A stretch of DNA of 64,000 nt from Sporosarcina sp. 6E9 (GCF_017921835.1 NZ_JAGEMN010000001.1:1977874-2041873), one strand, 5' to 3'. Shown: positions 1 through 8,813, counted from the stretch's first letter. Translations and numbers: made by a program. The notes: generated by a model from the sequence alone, not told the origin.

Positions 1-43
1 TATGAAATTGTAGTGTATTGTTCGAATATCTTGCACAGGCACC
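1..43 (+). repeat. GGTACC element copy R1 (right end only)
   Basis: Right arm of the dispersed element cut by the window edge. The AATTGTAGTGTATTG arm and CTTGCACAGGCACC end are visible; the terminal GGTACC reads GGCACC. It abuts the stop codon of the DUF488 gene. Confidence 0.85.
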
Positions 44-402
44 TAAACCTGTTGCCTGTCTAGAATTTCTTTTAGTACGACCGCTTGATTATGCTGTTCA
101 TCTTTTGCGCCGTAGACTAATGTTACATTCTTTTTATGCTTTATTACAATATCCTTGAGCTCTTCCATCAAGTCACTTTTATCGTCCAATTCCTTTTTAT
201 ATTTCTTTTTAAATCTCTCGAACTTTTCCGTTTCATGATCAAACCATTTTCTTAATTCATCTGAAGGCGCGACTTCTTTCATCCAATGATCAATTTGTAA
301 ATCTTCTTTTGAAATTCCGCGAGGCCATAATCGATCAACAAGAATTCGGACGCCGTCTTTTTTAGAAACATCGTCATAAGCTCGTTTTAAATTTACTGGC
401 AT
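43..402 (-). CDS. DUF488 family protein
   Basis: A 119-residue DUF488-type protein, the usual length for this family. The family signature is visible: an N-terminal KRAYDDVSKKDGVRILVDRLWPR-like stretch (about residues 6-28) and a C-terminal VTLVYGAKDEQHNQAVVL motif (about 92-109). The function of the family is not established. The start at 402 is chosen because an AGGAGGG Shine-Dalgarno lies seven bases upstream; the reading frame stays open further upstream but that part has no ribosome site and runs into repeat copy R2. The stop codon touches the right end of repeat R1, so a repeat lies directly at its 3' end. Confidence 0.85.
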   Translation of the reverse strand: MPVNLKRAYDDVSKKDGVRILVDRLWPRGISKEDLQIDHWMKEVAPSDELRKWFDHETEKFERFKKKYKKELDDKSDLMEELKDIVIKHKKNVTLVYGAKDEQHNQAVVLKEILDRQQV

Positions 403-488
403 TTTATCCCTCCTGCACTTCCAGTATTCCCCGCTTATCAACTCGAAAAACATGGGAACAAGTCGATGGTCGCGATCTTTTCTTGACA

Positions 489-628
489 TCTGTACACGGT
501 GCAATTTTGACTTTTCATGTTTTAGGGTAATAAGTCGTATGGATATCAACCAAGTGTTGTAGAGTCTTATCACTGCTCACTTGAGGCAATTGTAGTGTAT
601 TGTACGAAAAGTTTTTGACACAGGTACC
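489..628 (+). repeat. GGTACC element copy R2 (degenerate)
   Basis: A decayed copy. The left end reads TGTACACGGTGCAATTTTGAC, the right arm GGCAATTGTAGTGTATTG is intact, and the right end is GACACAGGTACC. The central hairpin is lost. It lies between DUF488 and DUF6429, ending 12 bp from the DUF6429 stop. Confidence 0.75.
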
Positions 629-640
629 TTTCAACCAGTT

Positions 641-889
641 TTACCCCCTATCCCCATCTTCAGCAAAATACTTTTCCATCAATGCTTTCGCCTCTTTTAC
701 CCCATCCCCGGTTAAATAAACGGATTTGGATCTTTTACTATCCCTAATCAAGTCCTCATCAGAGAGTTCGTTTAATACATAAAACGGATATCCTTTCCAA
801 CTTCTAGGCATTTCTGGAAAGTCGTCTCTATCTTTCCACGACGTCAGGTATAGCAGTAGCAAAGTGAGATCCTTAATTTTATCCTCCAT
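641..889 (-). CDS. DUF6429 family protein
   Basis: A small protein of about 82 residues resembling the DUF6429 family: LTLLLLYLTSW near the N-terminus (residues 8-18), SWKGYPFYVLNEL in the middle, and SKSVYLTGDGVKEAKAL near the C-terminus. The shape suggests a winged-helix-like fold (inference), but no function is known to me. The ATG at 889 is preferred over an upstream in-frame TTG because AGAGG sits nine bases before it. It stands alone, bounded by repeats R2 downstream and R3 upstream. Confidence 0.75.
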   Translation of the reverse strand: MEDKIKDLTLLLLYLTSWKDRDDFPEMPRSWKGYPFYVLNELSDEDLIRDSKRSKSVYLTGDGVKEAKALMEKYFAEDGDRG

Positions 890-990
890 GTTAAACAACC
901 TCTTTTCCTTTTCATTGATTTTAATTTAGTATATTTGAAGATTAATTGAATCTCAATGGTTTACTTTTCTAATGCAAGGTACCAATGGAA

Positions 991-1136
991 GGTACCTGTG
1001 CAAGGTACAATTATGATAATTCGCGGCTCTGGATAAACAATCAAGGGGATATCGACGAAGTGTTATACAGTCGATATCCCCTTTCTACTTTATGCAATTG
1101 TAGTGTATTGTCTGAATCGTGTCTTGCACAGGTACC
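991..1136 (+). repeat. GGTACC element copy R3 (146 bp, hairpin intact)
   Basis: Full-length copy with perfect terminal GGTACCTGTGCAAG and CTTGCACAGGTACC. The central stem GGGGATATCGAC / GTCGATATCCCC is perfect. A GGTACC unit sits 13 bp to its left (978) and a four-unit ladder extends to its right. Confidence 0.95.
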
Positions 1137-1190
1137 TAAAAAGTGTACCTAAAAAGAGGTACCTAAAAAGAGGTACCTAAAAGAATAGCT
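1137..1190 (+). repeat. GGTACC ladder right of R3
   Basis: Tandem GGTACCTAAAAAGA units of 13-14 bp. Counting from the element end at 1131, the units start at 1144, 1158 and 1172; the first has decayed to TGTACC. The ladder fills most of the otherwise empty gap before the PHP gene. Confidence 0.85.
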
Positions 1191-1221
1191 AATATGTTGC
1201 ACCGAAAGAAGTGCACTGGAA

Positions 1222-2019
1222 CTATGTTATCCTGACGGCCCTAGCTTTTCTTGACTCAAATGTGTAGACATATTCAAAGCCTACTTCTTTTGCTAATGAA
1301 AGGGCGTCGCCGAGGTGGGCGCCTACGGTTTCTGCGCGGTGTGAATCTGAACCTATTGTGAGAATTTCGCCGCCAAGGTTTTTATATAACTTCAATACTT
1401 CCTTGGATGGAAAAGGTTCTTTCACCCTTTTGTTGGAAAGGCCGGATGTGTTGATTTCGATTCCGATTCCTCTTTCAATTGCCTTCTTCAATATAGCTTC
1501 GATGATTGAATGGAAATCGGCTAGCTTGTAGTTGCCGATTGTGTCTATTGCATATCGCTTCATGAGATCCAAATGGGCGAGGATATCTATGTCAGCGTGG
1601 GATACGAGTGCATAGACTTCTTCAAAATAGCCTTGGTAAACAGCGTGGGCGTCTTTGTTTTGCATATAGATTCTGAGTTTTTCTTCGTTAATATTGTGCA
1701 CGGAGCCCATAATAAAGTCTAGATCAAAATCTATTAAAGCCTCTTTATATTCATCCCTTAACAAATGGGGCTCGCATAGTTCGATGCCTGCTTTGATGAC
1801 CAATCTTCCATTATATCTGTTGCGGCATTCATTAATTTGCGAAAAGTATCTATCAAAATTTAGATGTCCGTAGGTAGGAACTTTAGGGTTTACGGAAAAG
1901 TGTTCCGTAAAACAAATTTCATCTAGTCCATTTTTGATGGCTTGTTCGCATACTTCAAGCATACTGGCTTTCGAATCAAAGGAATTATCTGTGTGGTGAT
2001 GGTAATCAGTAAGATACAT
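1222..2019 (-). CDS. PHP-domain phosphatase (HisJ/HisK histidinol-phosphatase-like)
   Basis: A 265-residue PHP superfamily metallophosphatase. The four PHP motifs are visible: DYHHHTDNSFD (residues 5-15), TEHF, MGSVHNI and the C-terminal IGSDSHR. HADIDILAHLDL and EINTSG supply further metal ligands. Length and motif spacing fit the HisJ/HisK type histidinol-phosphatase family, which removes phosphate from histidinol phosphate in histidine synthesis. No other his genes are nearby, so another phosphoester substrate is possible. An AAGGAGG site precedes the ATG. It appears to be a single-gene unit transcribed towards repeat R3. Confidence 0.8.
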   Translation of the reverse strand: MYLTDYHHHTDNSFDSKASMLEVCEQAIKNGLDEICFTEHFSVNPKVPTYGHLNFDRYFSQINECRNRYNGRLVIKAGIELCEPHLLRDEYKEALIDFDLDFIMGSVHNINEEKLRIYMQNKDAHAVYQGYFEEVYALVSHADIDILAHLDLMKRYAIDTIGNYKLADFHSIIEAILKKAIERGIGIEINTSGLSNKRVKEPFPSKEVLKLYKNLGGEILTIGSDSHRAETVGAHLGDALSLAKEVGFEYVYTFESRKARAVRIT

Positions 2020-2053
2020 ATCGTTACCTCCTTGCGAATAAATGTAAGAAATA

Positions 2054-2082
2054 GAACCCTGCTATCCATTATAGCAGGGTTC
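2054..2082 (-). terminator. Intrinsic terminator of the PTS/transketolase operon
   Basis: An 11-bp perfect stem GAACCCTGCTA / TAGCAGGGTTC with a seven-base loop, followed on the minus strand by a T-rich tail. It lies 11 bp after the stop of the transketolase C-terminal subunit. Confidence 0.75.
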
Positions 2083-2092
2083 AGATTTCATA

Positions 2093-3037
2093 TTATTGAC
2101 TAACTAATTCTTTAGCTGCTTTTACAATATCTTCTGCAGTTAATTCATAAAACTCCTGCAAGAATGGTGTTAATCCGACTTGACCGAATTGTTCTTTGAC
2201 ACCAATTCTACGTACTGGAACCGGATAATTTTCAGCTAGGTATTCACAAACCGCACTGCCTAAACCGTTATTAACGTTGTGGTTCTCAGCCGTAACTACT
2301 TTTCCAGTTTTCTTAACTGAGTTTAAGAGAGTTTCTCCGTCCAATGGTTTGATGTAGAACATATCGATTACAGCAGCTTCAATGCCTTCTTTTGCTAACA
2401 TATCAGCAGCTTGCAATGCTTCTGCCACCATGATTCCGCTTGCGACAAGCGTAACATCTTCACCGTCTCTTAAAACTTGTGCTTTTTCAAAATTAGTATT
2501 TTCATCGTAAAGTTTTACTGTGTCTTTACGAATTGTACGAATGTAGTGGACGCCGCCCTCTTCATAGCCTTTCTTAAGAAGATAAGCCAATTGAGTTGGA
2601 TCACTCGCTTCATAGACTGATGCTTTTGGTACACTTCTCATTAATCCCATATCTTCAAATGTCATATGTGTGCCGCCATTATGTTCTGCAGATACCCCTG
2701 CATCTGAACCAACAAGTACAGCCGATAATTTAGCATAAGCTAATGACACGAATAGTTGGTCGAAAGCTCTTCTTGTTAAAAATTGTCCGAATGAATGCAA
2801 GAATGGTTTTCTGCCGGTAATATTCAAACCTGCAGCAAGACTCATCATATTTGCTTCCATAATTCCAACGTTTACATATTGGTTTGGCAACTTATCTTTT
2901 AGAGATCCTGTTGACATGGAGCTACTTAGGTCTGCTTCCATAACAATTACTTGTGGATCTTTTTGTGCTAGCTCATAAACAGTTTCAGCGTATACTTGAC
3001 GCATTTCTTTTTCAGTTTTTTCAAGAATTAAAGTCAT
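2093..3037 (-). CDS. Transketolase, C-terminal (pyrimidine-binding) subunit
   Basis: A 314-residue protein equal to the pyrimidine-binding and C-terminal domains of a split transketolase. Visible features are the MEADLSSSMSTG segment, the NVGIMEANMMSLAAGLNITG region holding the catalytic glutamate that activates thiamine diphosphate, and a C-terminal domain starting around residue 190. It works as a heterodimer with the product of the gene immediately upstream; the two overlap by 4 bp (ATGA), which implies coupled translation. Co-transcription with a ula-type PTS suggests processing of an imported sugar acid or pentitol through pentose phosphates (inference). Confidence 0.9.
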   Translation of the reverse strand: MTLILEKTEKEMRQVYAETVYELAQKDPQVIVMEADLSSSMSTGSLKDKLPNQYVNVGIMEANMMSLAAGLNITGRKPFLHSFGQFLTRRAFDQLFVSLAYAKLSAVLVGSDAGVSAEHNGGTHMTFEDMGLMRSVPKASVYEASDPTQLAYLLKKGYEEGGVHYIRTIRKDTVKLYDENTNFEKAQVLRDGEDVTLVASGIMVAEALQAADMLAKEGIEAAVIDMFYIKPLDGETLLNSVKKTGKVVTAENHNVNNGLGSAVCEYLAENYPVPVRRIGVKEQFGQVGLTPFLQEFYELTAEDIVKAAKELVSQ

Positions 3038-3879
3038 TTTGCAAGCACTCCTTCTAGCTGTTCTTCTAATGTCTCGATTGCTTCGTTAATTGCTTTCCAA
3101 TCTTCCTCATTTGGGCGTACATGATGATTGTCGGCCTTTTCTTCTAGGTGTTTTACGCCTTGTCCTTTGATTGTATCTAGAACAATTGCTTGCGGCTTTC
3201 CTTTATTCTCTTTTGCTTGTGCGATTGCCTTATCGATAGCATCAACTGAAGATCCATCAACTTCTACTGTTTCGAAGCCGAATGCAGTTAATTTCGCAAC
3301 AAAATCAAGCGGATCGATAATATCTTTCGTCGGACCATCTAATTGTTTTTTATTATCATCAAGCAGAACAATCAAATTCTCTAACTTGTGATGGGATGCA
3401 AATTGGAATGCTTCCCAACATTGTCCTTCGTTTAATTCGCCGTCTCCTACAATACAGAACGTGTAATTGTCTTGACCCGCAAGTTTATTACCATATGCAA
3501 TACCTGTTGCAGCAGAAATACCTTGTCCCAATGAACCACAAGTCATATCAACGCCTGGCGTTAAGTTGCGGTCCGGGTGGGATGGCAATGTTGTTCCATT
3601 TTGGTTAAGTGTATATAAAACTTCTTCTGAAAAGAACCCTTTTAGAAATAGTGTTGCATACAATGCAGGTCCGCCGTGGCCTTTTGATAAAACAAAGTAA
3701 TCTCTGTTCGGATCGTTTGCTGTATCTGTATCAACATTTAAATGCTTGCCGTAAATAGCTGCCAATGCTTCTACGATTGATAAGCTTCCACCGAAGTGTC
3801 CAAAACCTAAGGCTTTCAATTCTTTTAATGTATACAATCTAATTTGTTTCGCTGCTGTTTCTAGTTGTGTCGCTAGCAT
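3034..3879 (-). CDS. Transketolase, N-terminal (ThDP-binding) subunit
   Basis: A 281-residue protein carrying the thiamine diphosphate domain of a split transketolase. Motifs include GHFGGSLSIVEALAAIYG (about residues 26-43), SKGHGGPALYATL and the cofactor motif GDGELNEGQCWEA with its distal asparagine region LDDNKKQLDG. Transketolase moves two-carbon units between ketose and aldose phosphates. It is translated before the C-terminal subunit and lies 15 bp after the PTS IIC gene. The split form is common in Firmicutes carbohydrate operons and is distinct from the full-length housekeeping Tkt. Confidence 0.9.
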   Translation of the reverse strand: MLATQLETAAKQIRLYTLKELKALGFGHFGGSLSIVEALAAIYGKHLNVDTDTANDPNRDYFVLSKGHGGPALYATLFLKGFFSEEVLYTLNQNGTTLPSHPDRNLTPGVDMTCGSLGQGISAATGIAYGNKLAGQDNYTFCIVGDGELNEGQCWEAFQFASHHKLENLIVLLDDNKKQLDGPTKDIIDPLDFVAKLTAFGFETVEVDGSSVDAIDKAIAQAKENKGKPQAIVLDTIKGQGVKHLEEKADNHHVRPNEEDWKAINEAIETLEEQLEGVLAK

Positions 3880-3894
3880 AAGTCAATCTCCTTT

Positions 3895-5259
3895 TTATTT
3901 AGAATCTGTTTGTTCTTTCTTCTTGTCGAATAAACCCGCGAAGAACATTAATGCAAGAATAACGATTAGACTAACTGTAATCGCAATCGGACCCGCATAA
4001 TTTGCTAGTGTTCCGAAGAAGATACCTGCCACACCAAAGTCTGTATCCGAGAATGTAGAGTTTGCAAACCCTAGATCTCCTAATACTGGCATCAAGAATA
4101 CCGGCAAGAATGAGATTAAAATCCCGTTAACAAAGGATCCTGCAACTGCCCCTCGAACGCCACCTGTTGCGTTACCGAATACACCCGCTGCTGCCCCTGT
4201 AAAGAAGTGAGGTACAACGCCCGGTAAAATGATGATTCCTCCTGAAAATGCCATGACAACCATACTGACAATTCCACCGACGAAACTGGAGAAGAATCCA
4301 ATTAATACTGCGTTTGGTGCAAATGTGAAAATAATTGGTACATCTAGCGCTGGCTTAGCATTCGGTACTAACTTTGTTGAAATTCCCTTAAACGCAGGAA
4401 CGATTTCGGCTAGTACTAAACGAACACCAGATAAAATGACGAATACACCTGCTGCAAATGTTCCACCCTGGATGAGTGAGAATACCAGGAAGTTCGTACC
4501 TTCACTTAATTCAGCCTCAATATAAGCTGGACCTGCAAACAATGCGACAACGACATATAGAATAATCATTGTCAATGCAATACTAACTGTACTATCCCGT
4601 AGGAACCCTAGTCCTTTTGGAAAGTTGATTTTTTCTGTTGATGTAGGATTTTTCCCTTTAACTGCTTTACCTACCAAACCACTAATTGCATATCCAACTG
4701 CACTGAAGTGACCGATTGCTACATTGTCATTTCCAGTGAGTTTACGCATGAATGGTTGAAGAATCGCAGGTGACAATGTCATGATAATACCCAATGCCAC
4801 AGAACCTGCTGCAATTAGCGGTACCGTACTAAATCCTGCTACTGCCATAATGACGGCCAACATACATGCCAAATACAATGTGTGGTGACCTGTCAAAAAG
4901 ATATACTTAAACTTTGTGAATCTAGCAATAATAATGTTTACAATCATTCCGAAAAACATGATTAATGCTGTTGTTGTACCATATTCCGTTAAGGCTAGTG
5001 CAACGATCGCTTCATTATTTGGAACTACGCCCGCTACATTGAATGCATGCTCGAACATAGCGCCAAATGGGGCCAAGGAACCTTGCAAGATACCTGCCCC
5101 TGCAGCAATTACTAGGAACCCAACAAATGTTTTTGTTGTTCCTTTTAATGTATCTGATATGTTTTTCCGTTGTGCAATGAGACCAATCAACGCGATTAAC
5201 GCGACTAGAATTGCAGGTTGACTTAATATATCAACTAATACACTGAGAAAATTATTCAT
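3895..5259 (-). CDS. PTS ascorbate-type transporter subunit IIC (UlaA-like)
   Basis: A 454-residue polytopic membrane protein of the UlaA/SgaT family, with about ten hydrophobic segments. The family-type features are the N-terminal ILVALIALIGLIAQ helix, LTGHHTLYLACM around residue 122-133 and multiple GG-containing loops. It would bring in L-ascorbate or a related sugar acid together with the IIB subunit encoded just upstream. No separate IIA gene is present; the regulator encoded first in the operon ends in a IIA domain that could serve. Substrate is uncertain because the UlaD/E/F enzymes of ascorbate use are absent from this operon. Confidence 0.88.
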   Translation of the reverse strand: MNNFLSVLVDILSQPAILVALIALIGLIAQRKNISDTLKGTTKTFVGFLVIAAGAGILQGSLAPFGAMFEHAFNVAGVVPNNEAIVALALTEYGTTTALIMFFGMIVNIIIARFTKFKYIFLTGHHTLYLACMLAVIMAVAGFSTVPLIAAGSVALGIIMTLSPAILQPFMRKLTGNDNVAIGHFSAVGYAISGLVGKAVKGKNPTSTEKINFPKGLGFLRDSTVSIALTMIILYVVVALFAGPAYIEAELSEGTNFLVFSLIQGGTFAAGVFVILSGVRLVLAEIVPAFKGISTKLVPNAKPALDVPIIFTFAPNAVLIGFFSSFVGGIVSMVVMAFSGGIIILPGVVPHFFTGAAAGVFGNATGGVRGAVAGSFVNGILISFLPVFLMPVLGDLGFANSTFSDTDFGVAGIFFGTLANYAGPIAITVSLIVILALMFFAGLFDKKKEQTDSK

Positions 5260-5282
5260 AATCCATTACTCCCTTTAGGAAT

Positions 5283-5564
5283 TTAAATTTTTCCTTTATC
5301 TTTCATTACTTGTGTTACTTTTTCACGTAGCTCATCCATGTCGATAATACTTTCGAGAACGATAACCTCACCTAAATGAGATCCGCCTTCCGCAATATCC
5401 TTTGCAAGGAAAAACACATCTGCGTCACCTGGTGCTGCTGAACTTAGATCTGAATGATTCACTTCTACATCTGTGATGCCTAATTCGCTTAAAATTGTAT
5501 TAATGTTCATTTCCACCATAAAACTTGTTCCTAAACCTGACCCACATACTGTTAAAATTTTCAT
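5283..5564 (-). CDS. PTS sugar transporter subunit IIB (UlaB/lactose-type fold)
   Basis: A 93-residue cytosolic IIB protein. The phosphocysteine loop CGSGLGTS begins at residue 7, as in ascorbate/galactitol-type IIB subunits. It takes phosphate from a IIA domain and passes it to sugar bound by the IIC partner. It lies between the regulator and the IIC gene; the gap to the regulator is only 2 bp, so it is certainly part of the same transcript. Confidence 0.9.
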   Translation of the reverse strand: MKILTVCGSGLGTSFMVEMNINTILSELGITDVEVNHSDLSSAAPGDADVFFLAKDIAEGGSHLGEVIVLESIIDMDELREKVTQVMKDKGKI

Positions 5565-5566
5565 GA

Positions 5567-7606
5567 TTAATCTTCTCCCTTTTTTATAATTTCAATTACT
5601 TCTTCAGCTGTTTTTGCATCCTTCAATGTTTGAAGCTTCTTATCATCTGCCAACACTTTCGTTAAATGCGCGAGCGCTTTCAAATGGGCTTCATTATCAA
5701 CCGCGGCGATGCAAATAAATATGTCGATTGCATGCTCTTCTTTATCCAAAAGCAATACTGGCGAAGTTGTCCGAAGAAAGGACATACCGACACTCTTTAC
5801 ACCGGTTTCTGGTCTTGCATGTGGAATAGCGATTCCTTTTCCAACATGGATGTATGCGCCTAGTTCTTCTACATTACTGATCATTGCATCGACATAGCTT
5901 GTTTCAATTTTATCGTCTTCAAGTAATGGTTTGGATGCTTTTGTTATCGCATCTCTCCATGCTAATTTTTCACTGGTAAACTGAATCATATCTTTAGTTA
6001 ATAGCTCTGATAGCATTGGTGCATATCTCCCTTTATCTGTGTTTTGTGAATGCAATAAATTAACAAGTTCCGAATATAACTTTTCATCTTCTTTGATATC
6101 AGCATATTTACGTACAACTGACATAACCTGTTCAACGGAGACTTGATTGAAATCCATTTGTGGAAAATCTGATGCAACCGCCTGAAATAAATAATTTTTC
6201 TCAACTTGTGACAATAAAGGCTTTACAATATAAACCGGTTTTATTGATGAAACATCAACAGTCGAAAAAATTAAATCATAGCTTGATGTAGGTATTTCCG
6301 AAATTTCTCCGATGGTGTGAACACTGGATAACATAATCTCCGGAAACATTTCGTTTAGCTGCGCCTTTAACATAAGTGATGAGCTGATTCCATTTGTGCA
6401 AGCAATGATCGCATGTATTTTTTCTGGTTTATATCTTTTATTCCTGCCAAGATAACCGCCGAAATGAAGGGTAAAAAAACCGATTTCGTCATCGCTTATC
6501 ACTTGTCCAGTCCACATGCTTAATGGAGATAACGCTTGTTTGACAAACTGGAATAACTCCCGATACTCTTCTTGAATCCGCGCTGTCAATGGATTGCTTA
6601 ACGGTATTCTAAATGCGATTCTAAAGAACGCCGGTACCAAGTGGTTGTACAAGCTTTGTTTCAAAAAGCTTTTGTTTTCAATCGGCAATAAAGTGATTCG
6701 TTCAAACTCTTCAATGATACGATTCGCCAAATCTTCAAGCGATGTGTTTTCATCACGGGAAACTTCTTGTTGTGAAATAAGCAACTGGATTGTTACGTAA
6801 TAGCTTTCCAATTCACCGGCTTCGCTAAATAAGTATTCCGCCAGCTTTTTCCCATGTTTATAGAGATTCTGTCTTTCGATGATTTGCTTTTCATATTCCT
6901 TAAAAAGTAATTCATCGCTTTTATTTCTTGCTCGAATGAAAGTAAGTCTTGTAATCATTTCTTTCTTTCGGCTATTAACCAACTGAATTTCATTTTCCGC
7001 TAAATAGTCGATAACGATTCTGTTCGTCGTTACCAAGTAATCATCTAACTTCCATTTCCTAAGCGCCAAAATGAGTATTTCCTTGCCTAATGCTTGGGAT
7101 AATAGTGTGTCGATGCAATAGGAAGCCAATCTTCGTTTATCATATTCAGCCCCAACAAGGTGATAGCCATCAGCTCTTGTATATACCACTTCGATATCCC
7201 AACTGCTGCATAATTCCCTTACTCGTTTAACATCAGCCAGTGCCGTATTTCTGCTTACACCCAGTAGTAATTGATAATGGAAGTTCGAAATCGCTTCCTT
7301 GCGAATAAAGGTGTATAAGTAAATCAAAAATACTCTATCCTGTTCGGAAATGACAAAGAGATTTGGATCAATATCCAGAAGCAACCCAGATTTGGTAGCA
7401 TCTCTTAACTTTTCATTTACTACGAATACATTATCTTCAATAACAATCCGTTGAAAATCCAAGTTTTCCAATGCATTATTGATCTTGTCCAAATCAGTCT
7501 GAAATTGTCTCTCCGAGATATTCAGCTTTCGCATCACTTCAGATTTGGTGATATTTTCATACATTGTGACTTCTTTCAAGAGTGCATATGATCTTTGGTC
7601 AAACAC
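5567..7606 (-). CDS. BglG-family transcriptional regulator with PRD, IIB-like and IIA domains
   Basis: A PTS-controlled activator of about 679 residues. From the N-terminus: helix-turn-helix domains, two PRD modules with conserved histidines, a IIB-like domain with ACTNGISSS around residue 410, and a C-terminal type-2 IIA domain with the phosphohistidine motif IPHARPE. Such regulators are tuned by phosphorylation from HPr and sugar-specific EII proteins. The IIA domain may also feed the adjacent IIB because no other IIA is encoded here (inference). The frame opens at 7639, but GAGGGAGG lies seven bases before the GTG at 7606, so I prefer that start. Confidence 0.85.
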   Translation of the reverse strand: MFDQRSYALLKEVTMYENITKSEVMRKLNISERQFQTDLDKINNALENLDFQRIVIEDNVFVVNEKLRDATKSGLLLDIDPNLFVISEQDRVFLIYLYTFIRKEAISNFHYQLLLGVSRNTALADVKRVRELCSSWDIEVVYTRADGYHLVGAEYDKRRLASYCIDTLLSQALGKEILILALRKWKLDDYLVTTNRIVIDYLAENEIQLVNSRKKEMITRLTFIRARNKSDELLFKEYEKQIIERQNLYKHGKKLAEYLFSEAGELESYYVTIQLLISQQEVSRDENTSLEDLANRIIEEFERITLLPIENKSFLKQSLYNHLVPAFFRIAFRIPLSNPLTARIQEEYRELFQFVKQALSPLSMWTGQVISDDEIGFFTLHFGGYLGRNKRYKPEKIHAIIACTNGISSSLMLKAQLNEMFPEIMLSSVHTIGEISEIPTSSYDLIFSTVDVSSIKPVYIVKPLLSQVEKNYLFQAVASDFPQMDFNQVSVEQVMSVVRKYADIKEDEKLYSELVNLLHSQNTDKGRYAPMLSELLTKDMIQFTSEKLAWRDAITKASKPLLEDDKIETSYVDAMISNVEELGAYIHVGKGIAIPHARPETGVKSVGMSFLRTTSPVLLLDKEEHAIDIFICIAAVDNEAHLKALAHLTKVLADDKKLQTLKDAKTAEEVIEIIKKGED

Positions 7607-7639
7607 CAGCAACCCTCCCTCATCACTTCCTGCTTTCAT

Positions 7640-7654
7640 TGTAAAACGCTTTCA
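7640..7654 (-). promoter_or_regulatory. cre-like site upstream of the PTS operon
   Basis: TGTAAAACGCTTTCA resembles the CcpA catabolite-response consensus but carries one extra A in the left half. It is placed about 35 bp upstream of the proposed GTG start of the BglG-type regulator, which fits carbon catabolite repression. Imperfect match. Confidence 0.4.
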
Positions 7655-7750
7655 TACCTAATTCAATGCTATTTGAACCCAATCTCCGTCACAGATTTTG
7701 ACTTACATTGTACTCATGCTCGAAATCCATTTTCAGGGGTTAATTGTGGC

Positions 7751-7895
7751 GGTACCTGTGCAAGGTTCATTTATGACAATTCACGGCTTCGTATAAAAAC
7801 TCTTAAAGTCTGATTACGTACCTGTAGAATCGGGTTACTTGTTTGGTTTTATGCAATTGTAGTGTATTGTCGAAATAGTTTCTTGCACAGGTACC
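7751..7895 (+). repeat. GGTACC element copy R4 (core degenerate)
   Basis: Both terminal arms are conserved, but the central 50 bp no longer form the GATATC hairpin and have diverged freely. It sits in a divergent gap between the PTS regulator and the zinc-ribbon gene. Confidence 0.9.
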
Positions 7896-7940
7896 TAAAA
7901 CTTATGAGGATATTTTCAGGAATTTGGAAATTATAACCCA

Positions 7941-7977
7941 TAACCTATGAACTGAGGTATACTCAATTCATAGGTTA
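7941..7977. promoter_or_regulatory. Long inverted repeat around a -10-like TATACT
   Basis: Arms TAACCTATGAA (7941-7951) and TTCATAGGTTA (7967-7977) are perfect complements. An inner TGAG/CTCA pair extends the stem to 15 of 16 bp around a five-base loop. A TATACT (7958-7963) lies in the centre and the right arm runs into the Shine-Dalgarno. It could be an operator or a translation-blocking hairpin. Confidence 0.6.
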
Positions 7978-7993
7978 GGAGGGGATGAAAAGT

Positions 7994-8590
7994 TTGGTAA
8001 ACTCTATGTATTGTCCCGAGTGCGGGAAGGAATTAAATGAAAGTGAAAAGTTTTGTGGAAATTGCGAAAAGCAAACTAGCGCAGTAGAATCGGACTTAAC
8101 TCAAATACCCGAAAATGTACAGAATGACAATCTGTTGAGCGCATTTGTAGGGGAAAAGAAACAGGCGTATTATTTTGGGAAATGGCACCCAGATAATAAG
8201 AGACCCATTAACTGGGCTGCAGTTTTCGCTACTTTCTTTTGGTTAGGCTATCGAAAAATGTACAAAGTTATTGCATACATATTATTGATATTTATTGCAA
8301 TCGATATTGTCATCTTGGTCACTGGAATAGATGGGGGCCCTATTAATAACTATATTGGTTTGGGTGTAGCAGTGACATTGGGTATAGCCGGAAATGGTAT
8401 ATATAAGAACCATGCTCAAAAAGAAATCGAAAAGTTGCAAACGGAATACTCAGGTGAACAGCTATTAGAAAAAGTAAAACAACGTGGCGGGACTAGTTGG
8501 GGTGGGTTTTGGATAGCAATTCTGTTATTTAGTGGTTATATATTAATAAGTATTGCACTGGAAATGCTAGCGTATCTATTTTTAGGTTAA
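7994..8590 (+). CDS. Zinc-ribbon DUF2628-like membrane protein
   Basis: About 198 residues. The N-terminus is a zinc ribbon with two CxxC knuckles (CPECGK and CGNCEK), followed by a charged linker, a GKWHPDNKRPINWAAVFATF segment typical of DUF2628 proteins, and three or four hydrophobic helices. A membrane location is clear; the biochemical role is unknown. The frame opens with ATG at 7985, directly against AGGAGGGG; the TTG at 7994 has the normal nine-base spacing and is preferred. It is a single-gene unit with a terminator downstream and a striking palindrome upstream. Confidence 0.75.
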   Translation: MVNSMYCPECGKELNESEKFCGNCEKQTSAVESDLTQIPENVQNDNLLSAFVGEKKQAYYFGKWHPDNKRPINWAAVFATFFWLGYRKMYKVIAYILLIFIAIDIVILVTGIDGGPINNYIGLGVAVTLGIAGNGIYKNHAQKEIEKLQTEYSGEQLLEKVKQRGGTSWGGFWIAILLFSGYILISIALEMLAYLFLG

Positions 8591-8604
8591 TCATGTATAA
8601 GGAA

Positions 8605-8644
8605 GGAAGCCGACAAGATAATCACTTGGCAGCTTCCTTTTTTT
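8605..8644 (+). terminator. Intrinsic terminator after the DUF2628-like gene
   Basis: GGAAGC / GCTTCC stem with a long loop followed by seven T residues, 14 bp after the stop codon. Confidence 0.7.
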
Positions 8645-8668
8645 AGTCCCGTCAAGGTACCCTTCCAA

Positions 8669-8813
8669 GGTACCTGTGCACGGTGCAATTATGACAATTC
8701 ACGAATTTGGATATAAAGCCAAAGGGATATCGACAAAGTGTTATGTGGCGATATCCCTTTCTTGATTTATGCAATTGTAGTGTATAATCTGAATAGTGTC
8801 TTGCACAGGTACC
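8669..8813 (+). repeat. GGTACC element copy R5 (hairpin intact)
   Basis: Full copy with stem GGGATATCG / CGATATCCC. A GGTACC unit lies 13 bp to the left (8656). It sits between convergent genes and its right end is 2 bp from the amidohydrolase stop. Confidence 0.95.

Noticed and set aside
1131..1190. Ladders as ordinary microsatellite noise
   Set aside because: They always border an element end, keep the GGTACC phase and have locus-specific spacers, so they are reported as a finding instead.
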